Shown piece after piece: positions 19,974 through 31,071 of a stretch of 64,000 bases of DNA. Within the stretch, counting starts at the first letter, position 1. Each line of letters starts with the position of its first letter. Both the position numbers and the translations under genes were made by a program. This DNA comes from Prorocentrum cordatum. Lineage: Eukaryota; Sar; Dinophyceae; Prorocentrales; Prorocentraceae. The stretch is from the NCBI GenBank assembly GCA_963575745.1, contig CAUYUJ010014769.1:261742-325741 (forward strand), read 5' to 3'. The notes under the pieces were generated by a model. It did not search any database. It was not told the DNA's origin and saw only the letters and a list, made by a program, of their open reading frames with translations.

Positions 19974-19995
19974 CCCGTAGCCATTCAGGCTCAAG
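19974..19995 (+). other. Degenerate DinoSL (spliced-leader relic)
   Basis: The sequence CCGTAGCCATTCAGGCTCAA then G matches the dinoflagellate spliced leader at 19 of 21 positions; the mismatches are CA for TT in the middle. A SL inside genomic DNA normally marks the 5' end of a retroposed, trans-spliced mRNA. No recognisable coding frame follows it. Confidence 0.6.
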
Positions 19996-19999
19996 GCGT

Positions 20000-20930
20000 G
20001 CGCAGGAAAACTCGAACGCCTCCCTCGAGTCCAAGCCAAGGGGCCACTCGCTCTGCCCGAGGGCCTGCAACGTCCCGCAGGTCACACCCGCCATGCATCT
20101 CACTGGAGACTGGAGCGAAAGTACACAGGGAGGCGAACGAGAAGCGGGGAGGACCCTGAGATCCGACGTTGCGAAAGAGTGCGACGTTGCGAAGAATCAA
20201 GAATCACAAACGGAGCCCTAGACCACACCTCTCTGCTGACTTTTCGGGCCGGATCGCTCTGCGAAGGTCCTGGGGCCCAGGCCCCGAAACCAACGGCAAC
20301 GCCTGGCGTGACTCAGGCGGGTTGACCCAACAGGATGTCCAACGACAAGCGGGTGGTGTAATAGATTTGGTGCAATACATTTGTGGGGTTGTAATAGGTT
20401 TGGGGCGTGCAATACATTCCAGGGCGCAAATGTATTGCTGGGCTTTCGCGTGCAGTACATTAGTTGCAATACAATGCAATACTATTACCTGGCGCAATAC
20501 ATTTGCAATACAACTGCCCCCAATCTACTGCACCACCCCCTTTCAGCTGGACCCCCTTTTGGGTCGCAAGGAAGTAAAGAGGAGAGGGAGCAGGGAGAAT
20601 TGCAGCGCCGCCTCCTCACCCCCTCCCGGAGGGTTCCAAAAGGGGTTTTTGGGGGGGTTCCCAGAGAGCCCCCCAGGGGCCTCGGAACCTCGTCAAAACA
20701 GGGGGTGCGAAGCCCCTGGGGGACCCCTCCTGGAAAAGCCCCTCCCCAAAAAGCCCCTTTGCAATCCTTCCCCCCTCCACCCGCGCCGCCTGCAGAGGGG
20801 GCGGCGACAGGCCCGGCCGGCCGGCCTGGAAGGGACGGCCCCGCTCGAGCTGGGGCGCTGCGGGGCGCCCTTCCCTCCCCGACGGCGTGATGTATTCGAT
20901 CTGGGCGACGTTCCCTGAGATCCTGGCGTC
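20000..20930. other. No supported gene; TGCAATACA-phrase repeats
   Basis: 20345-20525 has repeated TGCAATACATT phrases, distantly like the GTGCAA arrays. 20600-20770 holds CCCCTCC/GGAGGGG inverted segments. I see no protein-like frame. Confidence 0.45.
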
Positions 20931-20934
20931 TCAA

Positions 20935-21050
20935 TTTTTTCGAGCCTGGCGTTTTCGCCTCCCTTCGGGCCCCGGGGCCCGCACATCTCGATCTGGCTCG
21001 AAAAATGGCGCAGAGAGATGGGGTCTAGGGCTCCGGGTGTGATTTCTTAG
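20935..21050. repeat. Dispersed GGGCCC/CGGCTC repeat copy
   Basis: Contains CTTCGGGCCCCGGGGCCC then TCTGGCTCGAAAAATGG, matching the copies near 12370 and 38150. Confidence 0.5.
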
Positions 21051-21389
21051 AATGTTGCCATTTTTTCGCTGCGCCTGATCTCAGGCTTCTTCGATTCTGG
21101 CACCTGGGGCCCGTGTTCTCGGGCCCCGGCACCACCCAAGATGGATCCGGGACCAAAGCCGGTCCCCGGGGAGCCTGCCACCGCGGCACGCCAAGTACCT
21201 GAAATGTAACCGATATCCAAACCTTTTTTGGGGGGAAGGGGGGGGCTTTTTTGGAGCATTCTCAAACTGAACACGAAAATCCCTCGGAAAGTATTTTCTG
21301 AGTATTTTCTCCGTTTTCTGAGATCTACACAACCAGGCCAAGCGCCCCAATATAAGTATAGCCGAGACCTCTACGCATGGGGCGCGGAT

Positions 21390-21545
21390 GGCAAAGCCGC
21401 GTCGTCGGACGTCTGGCTCCCGGCGCTATGCAGCGCGAGCGCCAGCAAAAGCGCGCCGGCCGCCCCAGTCAGGCGACGACGAAGACGAAGGCGGCGGCGC
21501 CGCTTCAGGAGGCTCTGGGGCCCAGACATGGTCGCGCCGTAAAAA
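21390..21545 (+). CDS. Possible small exon, Arg/Ala-rich then acidic
   Basis: The plus-strand frame reads AKPRRRTSGSRRYAARAPAK, then RRPPQSGDDEDEGGGAASGG, then AQTWSRR. It stops being protein-like at GTAAAAAAGT, a possible donor at 21539, immediately before a dispersed repeat copy. Low-complexity composition makes this weak; it may be chance. No family recognised. Confidence 0.2.
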
Positions 21546-21559
21546 AGTCAGGGCACCAG

Positions 21560-21690
21560 ATGTCTCACTATCTTCGGCCCCTGGGGGCCCTCGCCGGGCC
21601 CAGGGACCGTCGAAAAACGACGCAGGATGAAAAATCGGCCTCCGTGAAAGGGTCTGGACTTCCTGAGACGCCGTCCCGACAAAAATCAGG
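21560..21690 (+). repeat. Dispersed repeat, copy 1
   Basis: Strongly similar to 62815-62950. Shared blocks include CTGGGGG, CCTCGCC, GGACCGTC, AAAAACGAC and CAG-ATGAAAAA in the same order and spacing. Confidence 0.8.
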
Positions 21691-21699
21691 ACGTCGCAC

Positions 21700-22415
21700 G
21701 TCTGGGGGCGCTTCCGGGGGCCCTCGTCGCCACGGGCCACGACGAAGCTCGGAGAACCAGCCAGGGCAGACCTCGGTCTGGCCGGGGTTCCGTCTTGAGC
21801 GGGCTTCTGGCCCGGGGGGTCCCAGGCCCCCGCCGTGGTGGCGGTTGCTTCAATCTGCCTGCACTGTTCCCTCCGCTGCGGCCCCCGAGGGCCTCTTCGG
21901 CTCTTCTCTCCGGCTCGCGGCCCTGCACGGCCGAGACCTGGAGCCGGAGGCGCCGCCAGGGGGCCCAGCGCCGATCCGAGCAACCCGCGCAGGCTGTGGT
22001 GGACTTTTGCCTTTTGCTTCGCGCGTCGCGGCGGCAGCCCTGGCGACACGCTCTGCCCTGCAAGCGGATCGCGTGTCGCTCCGATCTGCCGGGCGGGAGG
22101 CTGGTAAAACTCGGAACGTTGACGCCTGAGGACCGGGACGTGGATAGCGCGTCGCACCGAAGCGCTGGGGGCCAGAACTGGCAGCGCGACGCGCTAATAA
22201 GCCGAAGTTCCTGGCCGCACAAGCACTTCCTGCTTACAGCGAGACCTAGGACAGAAGAGCACCCTTCAGGAACATGAGACCCTCCGCCGGCCACACGGAA
22301 GGACATTCGAGGGTACCCTCCCCCTGGATGCACACTAACATCCAACAAACAAGAAGCACATGAATGTACCCTCCCCGAACCGACCGCGACCATATACCTC
22401 GGTCCGACCGTATGC
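21700..22415. other. No supported gene
   Basis: GC-rich sequence with overlapping open frames on both strands and no recognisable domain. Confidence 0.45.
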
Positions 22416-22419
22416 ACTT

Positions 22420-22800
22420 GTCCCTCCTCCTCCTCCTCCTCCTCCTCCTCCTCCTCCTCCTCCTTCCTCCTCGCCCATCCCTTTCCTCACTCCTCCCTCC
22501 TCTTGCCTCCCTCCTGGCCCCTTCTCCTCCTCCTCCTCCTCCTCCTCCTCCTCCTCCTCCTCCTCCCCACTCCTCCTCCCCACTCCTCCCTCCTCCATCC
22601 ACCCCATGCCTTTCCTCCCTCCTTCCTCCTCCTGCCTCCTTCCTCTATTTTGTGATAAGTCCCCAGATCGGGCGGTGTCTGCGACACACGCCTGACAAGT
22701 GAGGCCCCTCCCTCGGGGTGGCCTCCTCCCTCCTCCTCCTCCTCCTCCGCCTCCTCCTCCGCCTCCTCCTCCTCCTCCTCCTCCTCCTCCTCCTTGCTTC
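22420..22800. repeat. (CTC)n arrays
   Basis: Three CTC-rich blocks (22420-22460, 22525-22575, 22730-22792), separated by CTCCCTCC sequence and a short unique stretch (22640-22715). Confidence 0.95.
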
Positions 22801-23043
22801 GCCCCCCACCGAGGAGCATCCTTGCCCTTCTGGCCCATCCTTAGCGACTTTGGCTGGCCAACCTCGTTCGGCAAGCGCCCGCGTGGCCCTCCCATGCCCA
22901 TGCATCCGTGCCGCGCACCCTTCTTGTACGGGTTGGCTGTGCCTTGGGGGTGCTGGCCGCGCTGCCACGGGCACCGTTGGCATCGCCCCTGTTTTGCTCC
23001 CGAACTGTCCGCGGCTCTGCCCCGCGCTGCCCTGGCTGTCGCC

Positions 23044-23120
23044 GAGGAGGAGGAGGAGGAGGAGGAGGAGGAGGAGGAGGAGGAGGAGGAGGAGGAGGAG
23101 GAGGAGGAGGAGGAGGAGGG
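23044..23120. repeat. (GGA)n array
   Basis: Nearly perfect GGA run of about 75 bp. Confidence 0.97.
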
Positions 23121-23133
23121 GCAGGGCAGCCTT

Positions 23134-23172
23134 GGGAAATTGCTCATTCTTACTGTGCGGGTTGACTGTAGT
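23134..23172. repeat. Solo terminal repeat related to the 45162-45342 MITE
   Basis: TTACTGTGCGGGTTGACTGTA matches, inverted, the left end of the MITE at 45162. No partner end was found nearby. Confidence 0.5.
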
Positions 23173-23204
23173 CCCAGCTGGCCTCAACAGGCCCCCCTGA
23201 GTAG

Positions 23205-23800
23205 TTGATCAACTGGCCTCTACAGGCCCCCCGAACAAAGTCCAGGGCGGTCTCAACACCCTGGCGAAGCCGCCCCGGACTTTTCGGGGGGCCTGCTGGG
23301 GCCAGCTGGGACTACTCGGGGGGCCTAAGCAGCCAGAGCTACCTGTGGGAGGGGTCTGCGCGCAACCCGAAGCGTTCCCACCGCGGCACGGAACTGAGCC
23401 CGGAACGGTCCGGGAAGGCCGGGTGGACGGCGACGGGGGGGCAGCCGACGGCGACCGTGGCGCGGAGCTGCAGGAAAGTGGCCCTAAGGGGCCCCTGAGC
23501 TGCCACCGCGGGGAGCTTCGGCAGGCGGGGTAGGGGTCCGCCCCCAGGGGGCCCGCCGAACTGACAGCGCGGCCCAAGAGGTGCTGGAAGGGTGCGCCTC
23601 TCCTGCTCCTTCCCCCCCGGGAAAAACTCCCCTCTGGAAAACTATCCCGGCAAAGCAACCTAACAGCGATGTGTAGGAACATATATGGAAGCATTCCCCT
23701 TGAGATTCAGATGAGAAGCCAGTTGTAGAATTCTGCTGTTCTCGCAGTCGTAGTCGCATTCGCGATGACAGTCGCAGTGGCAACGGCAGTCGCAGTCACA
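23205..23800. other. No supported gene
   Basis: Unique GC-rich sequence. An inverted pair GGCCCCCC/GGGGGGCC around 23215-23320 is the only structure seen. Confidence 0.45.
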
Positions 23801-23807
23801 GCCTCAA

Positions 23808-24200
23808 CCTGCCTCAGCCTCAGCCTCAGCCTCAGCCTCAGCCTCAGCCTCAGCCTGCCTCAGTCTCAGCCTGCCTCAGCCTCAGCCTCAGCCTGCTTCA
23901 GCCTCAGCCTCAGTCTGCCTTCAGCCTCGGCCTCAGCCTCAGCCTGCCTCAGCCTCAGCCTGCATCAGCCTCAGCCTCAGCCTCAGCCTCAGCCTCAGCC
24001 TCAGCCTCAGCCTGCCTCAGCCTCAGCCTGCCTCAGCCTCAGCCTCAGCCTGCTTCAAGCCTCAGCCTCAGTCTGCCTTCAGCCTCGCCTCAGCCTCAGC
24101 CTGCCTCAGCCTCAGCCTGCATCAGCCTCAGCCTCAGCCTCAGCCTGCCTCAGCATCAGCCTGCCTCAGCCTCAGCCTCAGCCTCAGCCTCAGCCTCAGG
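23808..24200. repeat. (CAGCCT)n hexamer array
   Basis: About 60 units of CAGCCT with TGCCTCAG and TCTGCCTT variants; Ser/Leu and Pro/Gln frames are artefacts of the hexamer. It passes directly into the 73-bp tandem repeat. Confidence 0.95.
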
Positions 24201-24399
24201 CTCCGGGCATTCAAAATGTGCCCAGGGAATGGAGTTCTGGGAACTCGAAGACCACGAAGTGGCCTACAGTTGGCTCCGGGCATTCAAAATCATGCCCAGG
24301 AATGGAGTTCTGGGAACTCGAAGACCACGAAGTGGCCTACAGTTGGCTCCGGGCATTCAAAATGTGGCCCGGGAGTGGAGTTCTGGGAACTCGAAGACC
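24201..24399. repeat. 73-bp tandem repeat, left part
   Basis: Units begin CTCCGGGCATTC at 24201, 24274 and 24347 (73-bp period) and include GGAGTTCTGGGAACTCGAAG. The third unit is interrupted at 24399 by the element at 24400-27536 and resumes at 27544. Confidence 0.95.
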
Positions 24400-25829
24400 T
24401 TTAGAAGATGGAAAGGGGTGTGGTGTAAAGGGGTGTGGTGTGGCCGCCCTGCATGCCCATAGAAACAACGATATGGGCGACTCTCTGCGTCGCCATCTGC
24501 GACGCACGCGGCCGAATCCAAAGCAACGCCGGCACCGCTGCTCCAAGTGGGCCACGGCGAGGTGGGAATGAATGCAAGGGGTATACGAACGATCGGATGG
24601 GAGTGCAAAGCGGACGTGGACCTCTAGTGCGCCACACAAACGCGAATCAGAAGCCTTGGCGCGATTGACGCAATCATCACGTTGAGAAGGTGTTCCGCGC
24701 AAGCCCAACGTCGGATCGCGGGACACGCTCGGTGCCCCAGAGGGCCCGCGAATATAACCACCCCCCCGACTCGTCAAAATGCGAAAAAACCCTCTTCTAC
24801 CGATCCTTCCTGTTACACCGCTCCCCGCATAATTGCCCCATCGCTTTCCAAAGGAAGCGTTACTTCCTATTCGCCTCCCCCTGGCCACGCCGCGCGCATG
24901 GGCGCGCGCGGCAAGCCTGGGCCGCGCGACTCTGTCACGGGGGGCGGAACGGACACTGGGGGTCCGCCCCCCGTCGTCGGATTCGCTTGAACGCGCTGAA
25001 TGGAAAACGCGGACTGGACACGACGCCGAGCACAAGAATGCATGGCCGCGTAAAGTAAAATAATCAGGCACATCAGGGTGCGCCCTTTTACTTTGCAGCC
25101 CGGCGACAAGCAGAGACCTCGCGCGAGTTCCCTCCCCGACTTGCATGACCCACGAAGGAAAGTTCCACTCTCGGTCGGCCACTGGCCCAAGGAGCGCAAC
25201 GCGCGGAATATCACGCGTCAGTGGTCGGGCTGTTTCGGCGGAGTTCCACGGGCGAGCGTGAACGGTCGCATCGGTGTTTCCTCGGGCCGGCCTAGCCAGG
25301 CGCAAAAGAACATGCGAATTGCGGTGTCGCGGCAAAGTGGCCCGCAGCATGCGGGCGCGAATGGGCTGGGCAGGCATCGGGGGCAGGGCGCGGGGAAGCG
25401 CGGGGCTCTGCACGTTGCTCAAACGTCCGCCGAAAAGGGCCCTGGAAGTCAAAACGGTGCCCGCGGCGATGTCAATCTGCCGCCATGCCAAAACTGCGAT
25501 GTAGGGCGGCCTCTGTTTCAACGTTCAACCCCCACCCCCCGCCCACGAAACGATCATCGCAACAGATGCGCTGAGCTGCGCGGCGCCCTGTAAAAAACAC
25601 AATGCGAGACATGTTTGGCGCGCGCCGCAATTCCCCTACATTTGATTTCGTGACTTCGCCACTCTGCTGTCTAAAGCGCCGACTGGTCTCTCTGGCGCAC
25701 TTCCAATATCTGCCTCATCCGCCGCCGAGGTTCCCCCTGCATCCCCCATCCGCCGGCGCCTGGCTACGCTGCGATCGCACGCAACTGCGCATGAATATAT
25801 CATGCTTTCGCCTACTAGAATCCGAACTA

Positions 25830-26110
25830 TCAAAAACGAAATTTCGGAATTTTCGAAATATGAAGAACGAAATTCCGGAATTTCCGAAATTTGAAACGCG
25901 AAATTCCGGAAATTCCGAAATTTGAAAAACGAAATTCCAGAATTTCCGAATTTTCAAAACGGCTGGTTTTTCACCGGCAAAACAAACTTCCAGAAATTCC
26001 GAAATTTGGAGAAACGAAATTCCGGAGATCCCGAAATTTGGAAAACGAATTTCCGGGAATTCCGAAATTCCAACGCGACAAATTCGAAAATCCAAAATTT
26101 GAAAGCCAGG
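25830..26110. repeat. GAAATTCCGGAATTTC repeats
   Basis: About ten degenerate, partly palindromic copies of GAAATTCCGGAATTTCCGAA, interrupted by a short unique stretch at 25955-25985. Confidence 0.85.
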
Positions 26111-26409
26111 CCCCTGGAACCTCAGAATCGCCAGAAGAGGCGGCCACCGCGTCACGCGCCTTCAAGTCCAAGAGAAGCTCCGCCAAGGAACCACCGGAGC
26201 AGCGAAAGCGAGCCTATCCAGATCCCCTTGGGCGGCATCTCATCACGGATGCGCCCGCGGCGCCAAAATTGACGTTCTGAGCAAGTTTCCTGGCGAAAGA
26301 CCCGACCGCGTGACTTCTGCAACTCCGCCGAAGAGGCATCGTCAAAGCTCGGGATCCCCATGGGCCCGCGAGGCGTTGCACGTTGGATACGCGAATGCGA
26401 GCGCAGCCA

Positions 26410-26830
26410 CTGGGGCCTGCGGTGGAACCCCCCATGGGGCTACGAAGCGCTGCGCGGGATAAAGAAACCGCAACGAATTCTAACACTGGGGCCTTGGATG
26501 GGGCCCCCCATGGGCCCATGAACCACCGTGGCGGGCGCGGGAAACGCATTCGAATTCCCTCGTCAGGGCATTCGGTGGAGCTCACAATGCACCGCGCGCT
26601 GCGCTGAATGGGGGGAGTGCGTGCGGCTTCCGCCGCTGGGACCTCAGGTGGCGCTTCGCTTTGGGCTTCGAAGCGATGCGCTGGGCGAGGGGAGCGCATG
26701 CAAGATCCGCCGCTGTTGCTTTCGGTGGAGCTCCATATGTGGCCACGAAGCGCTGCCATGAGCCGCGAGCGAGTTCTACCACTGACACCTTCGAAGGAGT
26801 TCCCAATCAGGCCACCAAGCGCTGCACTGG
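26410..26830. repeat. Satellite block inside the TIR element
   Basis: Six degenerate units of about 75 bp built on GGTGGAGCTCC, CATATGTGGCC and ACGAAGCGCTGC. Same family as the array at 49300-50470. Confidence 0.8.
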
Positions 26831-27543
26831 GAATGCGCGCGCGCGCGTGGTGGGGGGGGGGCCACGAGCGAGAGAAAAATCGACGGGGCCCAGTGCTGCG
26901 CGCTGGGGGTCGCAGGCCACTGATGATAGCAATCGCGGTAACGACAAAGCCTGTTATCACCCATGCGCAATCGCCGAAACGACAGCCACCGTGCAATGCT
27001 ACCGCGGCAGCCATTGACAAAAAGACGTCGTCGACGACTGCAACCACAATTCAGAGGGGCATCGCTGCCAACTGCACAGCGCCGCACGCGCGACGACCTC
27101 ATACCCGCAAGAAAAGCGAAACGACAGCGGATCAACTCATACGTTTGGTGGGGATGGAGGGCGGCGAAGCGCATATGATAACAGACCTGTATAGAACGAT
27201 CAAGGCTGGGGAGAGAAGGATGAGAGAGCTGAGAAGACGTTGTTTTTTCTAGCGGAACCATGTTGTCGGCAGAAACACGGCAACACTGCGCACCGGGCGC
27301 GCACAAACACAAACAAAACCAAACAGCCGAGCGAACAAAGAGGCATCGCATCAATGGCCACTTGACCACCATCGCTTGGATGCGCCAGAACTGCAGTGCG
27401 AGAGCAACTGCAACCACCAACGCATGCACATCTCAATATGATGCGTCAGCTCCCAAACAAACCACATCAACTATAAAATCACAATACCGCCCCATTGAAC
27501 CATACCCTTTTGCACCGCACCCCTTTCCCCCCTCTAGAAGACC

Positions 27544-27624
27544 ACGAAGTGGCCTACAGTTGGCCCCGGGAATTCAGAATGTGGCCCGGGAATGGAGTTC
27601 GGGGACGTCGAAGACCACGAAGTG
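27544..27624. repeat. 73-bp tandem repeat, right part
   Basis: Completes the third unit (27544-27563), then a fourth unit starts CCCCGGGAATTC at 27564. The array fades after GAAGACCACGAAGTG at 27610-27624. Confidence 0.9.
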
Positions 27625-28430
27625 TGTAACTGTTTGCTTAAAACGACTTCCGCGGATTCTCCCCGGCACCCGTCCGGCATCTGCCCAGACCCCCCTGGGG
27701 CGTCATGATGCTCTCTTTTGAGCCTACTAGAAACCTATCAGTCTTCGCTGTTATGTAAAAAGGCTCTTTCTACATATGCCCTTCATACTTACAAAACAGC
27801 CATGTAAACATAGGAGCAACACCCAGCTCCAGCACCCGGGCAACCCCTCCACCGCAAGCCCCCTGCTTCCACCCAGAAAAGAAGCTATTTCACCGGGGAG
27901 CTAGCCCTGATGGGTAGAGAAGCGTCCGCCCGAAGGGGGCCGAGGGAAAGATCTTCGGCAGGCGGGGCAGAGGACCGACCTGGGGGTCAGCTGGAGAGAG
28001 GCAGGCCGAGCCGAAGAATCGCTGGCAGCCAGGCGCTCTCACCTGGAGTACAAAGAAGGGTCTTTTCCCTGTGCAAGCGCTGCCTGCGGAAAAGTCGGGC
28101 ACGCGAACACGCCGTGCGACTCGCGGGTCTCGACTTCTCGGCATTGCCACCCTGCGCCTTGGGTTTTACATGGAATTGGCGGCATTTCTGTTGAGCTGTA
28201 TGCCCTGAACCATGCCACGCGCTAAAGCTATGCCGAACTGCCAGCTCAGACGGCCCGGAACGTGAAGTCCAGAGCATCCCACTATTGATTACTCAAGCCT
28301 TGCGCTCATGATCGCCAAGATCTATTATGGAGGGCGCGGCTAGATATTGTCAGGGGCCTTCATTGCGCCAGCGTGCCCTACGCAGCGAAACATGTTTCGA
28401 CCACTATCGGCAATTCCCGACAGATGGCCC
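27625..28430. other. No supported gene
   Basis: Unique sequence; no convincing frame, repeat or splice-bounded block. Confidence 0.45.
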
Positions 28431-28431
28431 C

Positions 28432-28580
28432 TTACAGTTTGACCACGTACGCTCTGCTCAGGTCTAGAATGCTCTCAGCATCAGCCAGGCCGCAGAACAC
28501 GAGGATGACATGCTCGAGCTTCCAGATCGATGGGGGCCATCGAATGGAGGAGGTTGCCCTGTTGGGTAGAGTGGTGAACT
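28432..28580 (-). CDS. Possible terminal exon, unknown
   Basis: The minus-strand frame reads RWPPSIWKLEHVILVFCGLA, then DAESILDLSRAYVVKL, then a stop at 28432. The pattern is protein-like but only about 45 codons, and the upstream sequence is Arg/Ala-rich low complexity. No family recognised. Confidence 0.2.
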
Positions 28581-28599
28581 TTTCTCGTCGCGGCGCGGC

Positions 28600-29480
28600 C
28601 GAGGCGATCCGCACGCGCGTCGGGGCGAGACCGGGGCACGGCATCGCGAATTGGCCCGCATGCAGCAAGAGAGGGAAGGAGGGGCAGCCGCAGAGAGGAG
28701 GGCAGGGCGCGGGGGCGCACTCACGCAGCGAGGCTGCGGCGGGTGCGCGGGCGCGGCTGGGCTGAAGGGCAGCCCCTGGCAGCGGCAGCGGGTCGGCGTC
28801 GCAGTACACCTGCGGGCGGGAGCAGCTATAGCGGCCCGAGAACCCGGGCGCTGGCGGCGGCGCAAGGGGAGGTGCGCCGGCGCTGCAGCAGCGGCGGAGG
28901 GCCCAGGGCGGCGGTTGGCGGAGCAGGCCCATGGGGGCAGCGGGGCGACTGGCCGACCCATCGCAGGGCACGGGGGCGAGGGCAGAGGCGCTGGAGAAGA
29001 AGGGGCGCCACTCCGTAGCCGGCGCACGGCACCACGGCAAGGAGTTAGGCGTCGCCCAGTGCAAGTGGCGCACGGGCGGGGCCCGCCAGGGGACAGGACG
29101 AGCCCAGCAGGCCGTCAAAGTGGGGTCCAGAAGGCAAGGTGGGAGGCGAGACGCAACGGCGGTGGAGAGAGAGGGAGAGAGAGAGAGAAGACGCGCAGAA
29201 TGGCGGGAAGAAAACGAGGCTCCAACTCGACACGGGAGTCGAAGAACAACTCCAGACGAGACCTTGGGGGAAAAAATGGCATGACGACAAGGGGGCATGC
29301 AGCAAGCGGCGTAACAGCAGCGGCAGGGAAGGGAGAAGGGGACGGGAAAAAGAGAACGGGAAGAAGATGCGCGGCACAGCGGAGAGATCACGAGGACCCG
29401 TCTCCCCATGAGGGTTGGGAGTGAAAAGCAGCATCGTAACAAAACAACTCTGTTATTCATGTCGGTTGCTGGTTACGATG
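28600..29480. other. No supported gene
   Basis: GC-rich with long frames on both strands that read as Arg/Gly/Ala or Pro/Ser runs. A short GA tract lies at 29163-29190. Confidence 0.4.
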
Positions 29481-29484
29481 TTGT

Positions 29485-29705
29485 TTTTTTTGTCCGGAAG
29501 TTAATGCGAATGCCGCATTGGCAGAAACGTTCGGAAGTCCGTGCGGATGTCTTGGGTCGGCCCAAGAAATGGCTGCCCTGGCGCGCGAAGCGCGGCAGAG
29601 GCGGCGCCAGGCGCCGCCAGGGGGGGCCCGGCACCGACCCAAGAATCCGCGCGGACACGTGACAGAGTCTGCTTCTGCCCGCATCTTGTTGTTCGAAACA
29701 TGATG
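29485..29705. mobile_element. Foldback element, copy 1
   Basis: Inner arms GTGCGGATGTCTTGGGTCGG (from 29541) and CCGACCCAAGAATCCGCGCG (from 29634) pair. The centre carries nested palindromes, GGCGCGCGAAGCGCG and GGCGGCGCCAGGCGCCGCC. The core matches the element at 46820-47025, including CGCGCGGA and the GGCGCC palindrome. Confidence 0.65.
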
Positions 29706-30043
29706 ACCGATTTGCGGGTGCTGCCACAAGCGTCCCTGGCCCAGGGGTGCCCCTGGGACTCCCGGGGAAGCCCAGAGGGCCTCCAGAGTACTCCCTCACG
29801 AGGCCCAGAGGGCCTCCAGGGCCCACAGTGGCGCGAAGAGCTCGGGGCACCTTGGACCAGGAACGCCTCTAGCAGCACCCGAGATCTGGTGGCGGAGAGG
29901 CGCGAGCAGCAACATCGGCGGCTTTTCGCGCGATGCTGCGCACCACTGGTGCGCCCGCTGCCGCGCCGAATCCTCCCGCGTCCTGCTTGCGGCGCTCCAG
30001 CAGAAGCGCGGTTGCCTGCGCGAAGCGCCATGTGCCGGAGGGA

Positions 30044-30664
30044 GGAGGAGGAGGAGGAGGAGGAGGAGGAGGAGAAGGGGGAGGAGGAGGAGGCGGTGGG
30101 GGAGGAGAGGGAGAAGGAGGATGAGGAGAAGGAGGATGAGAAGGGGGGGAGGAGGAGGCGGACGAGGAGGAGGGGGAGGAGGACGAGGAAGAGGAGGGAG
30201 AGAAGGAGGAGGGGGAGAGGGAGGAGGATGAGGATGAGGAGGATGATGAGGAGGAGGAGCAGGCAGCAGGAGCAGGAGGAGGAGGAGCAGGAGGGGAGGA
30301 GGAGCAGGAGGAGGAGGAGGGGAGGAGGAGGAAGAGGAGGAGGAGGACGAGGGAGGAGGACGAGGGGGGGAAACGATAGGAAAAGGAGGAGGAGGCGGAG
30401 AGGAGTAGGAGAGGAAGACGAGGAGGAGGAGGAGGAGGAAAAGGAGGAGGAGAGGAGGAGGGAGGAGGAGGAGCAGGAGCAGGAGCAGGGAGTAGGTAGA
30501 GAAGGAGGAGGAGAGGGAGCAGGAGGGGGAGGAGGAGGGGAAGAGGAGGCGAGGAGGACGAGGAGGAGGACGAGGGGGAAACGAAGGAAAAGGAGGAGGA
30601 GGCGGAGAAGGAGTAGGAGAGGAAAAGGAGGAGGAGGAGGAGGAGGAGGAGGAGGAGGAGGAGG
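30044..30664. repeat. (GGA)n array
   Basis: About 620 bp of GGA with GGC, GAT and CAG interruptions. An approximately 240-bp pattern ending in GGGGGAAACGA appears twice (30368 and 30578), suggesting internal duplication. Confidence 0.95.
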
Positions 30665-31071
30665 ACAGGAGTAAAGGAGCGTGGGGGCGCCGTCCGTATA
30701 GCGAACAGCGCTCCGCGGGCCCTCAAGAGAGGGCGAAGATCAGGCCGAACGACCCCTCTTCGTTCCGCCGCATGCGCCTCGGCGCCGCCCGCCCAAGGCG
30801 GGGTGGGCCGCGCCACGGCCGTGGGTGCCGCCGCCTAGCCCTCCTCGCCGTGGCGGGGACACGAGGGGCTGGGCGGCGTCAGCGAAACTCGCGGGCTGGA
30901 CCCTGCCACTTCCTCCTCCTCCTCCTCCTCCTCCTCCTCGCTGCTGGGCACCACGGCGCCCGCGGGCGGCCATGCCGCAGCGCCAGCGGCGCGAGACTGG
31001 CCCACGGCTGCCAGGGTCGCCGTCCTGCCGGCCGCCGGAGCCCGAGCCGGCAGCGGCCGCGCTAGCGCGCT

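Larger units (their letters stand above)
24400..27536. mobile_element. 3.1-kb TIR element inserted in the 73-bp repeat
   Basis: The ends are imperfect inverted repeats: 24402-24438 and the reverse complement of 27500-27536 match at 30 of 37 positions, with core GGAAAGGGGTG. The element is bracketed by GAAGACC at 24393-24399 and 27537-27543, a 7-bp target duplication. Removing the element and one GAAGACC leaves 53 + 20 = 73 bp, exactly one unit of the interrupted array. No transposase-like frame is recognised inside, so it is presumably non-autonomous. It carries AATTCCGGAATTTCC-like repeats (25830-26110) and a satellite block (26410-26830). The superfamily cannot be assigned from a 7-bp duplication alone. 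Confidence 0.88.

Noticed and set aside
24201-24399. 73-bp repeats considered as a CRISPR or coding repeat
   Set aside because: Units are contiguous without spacers, and 73 is not a multiple of three, so neither fits.
24337-25521. 394-codon frame inside the TIR element considered as a transposase
   Set aside because: No DDE/D spacing, zinc finger or helix-turn-helix pattern is visible, and overlapping frames on the other strand are equally long.
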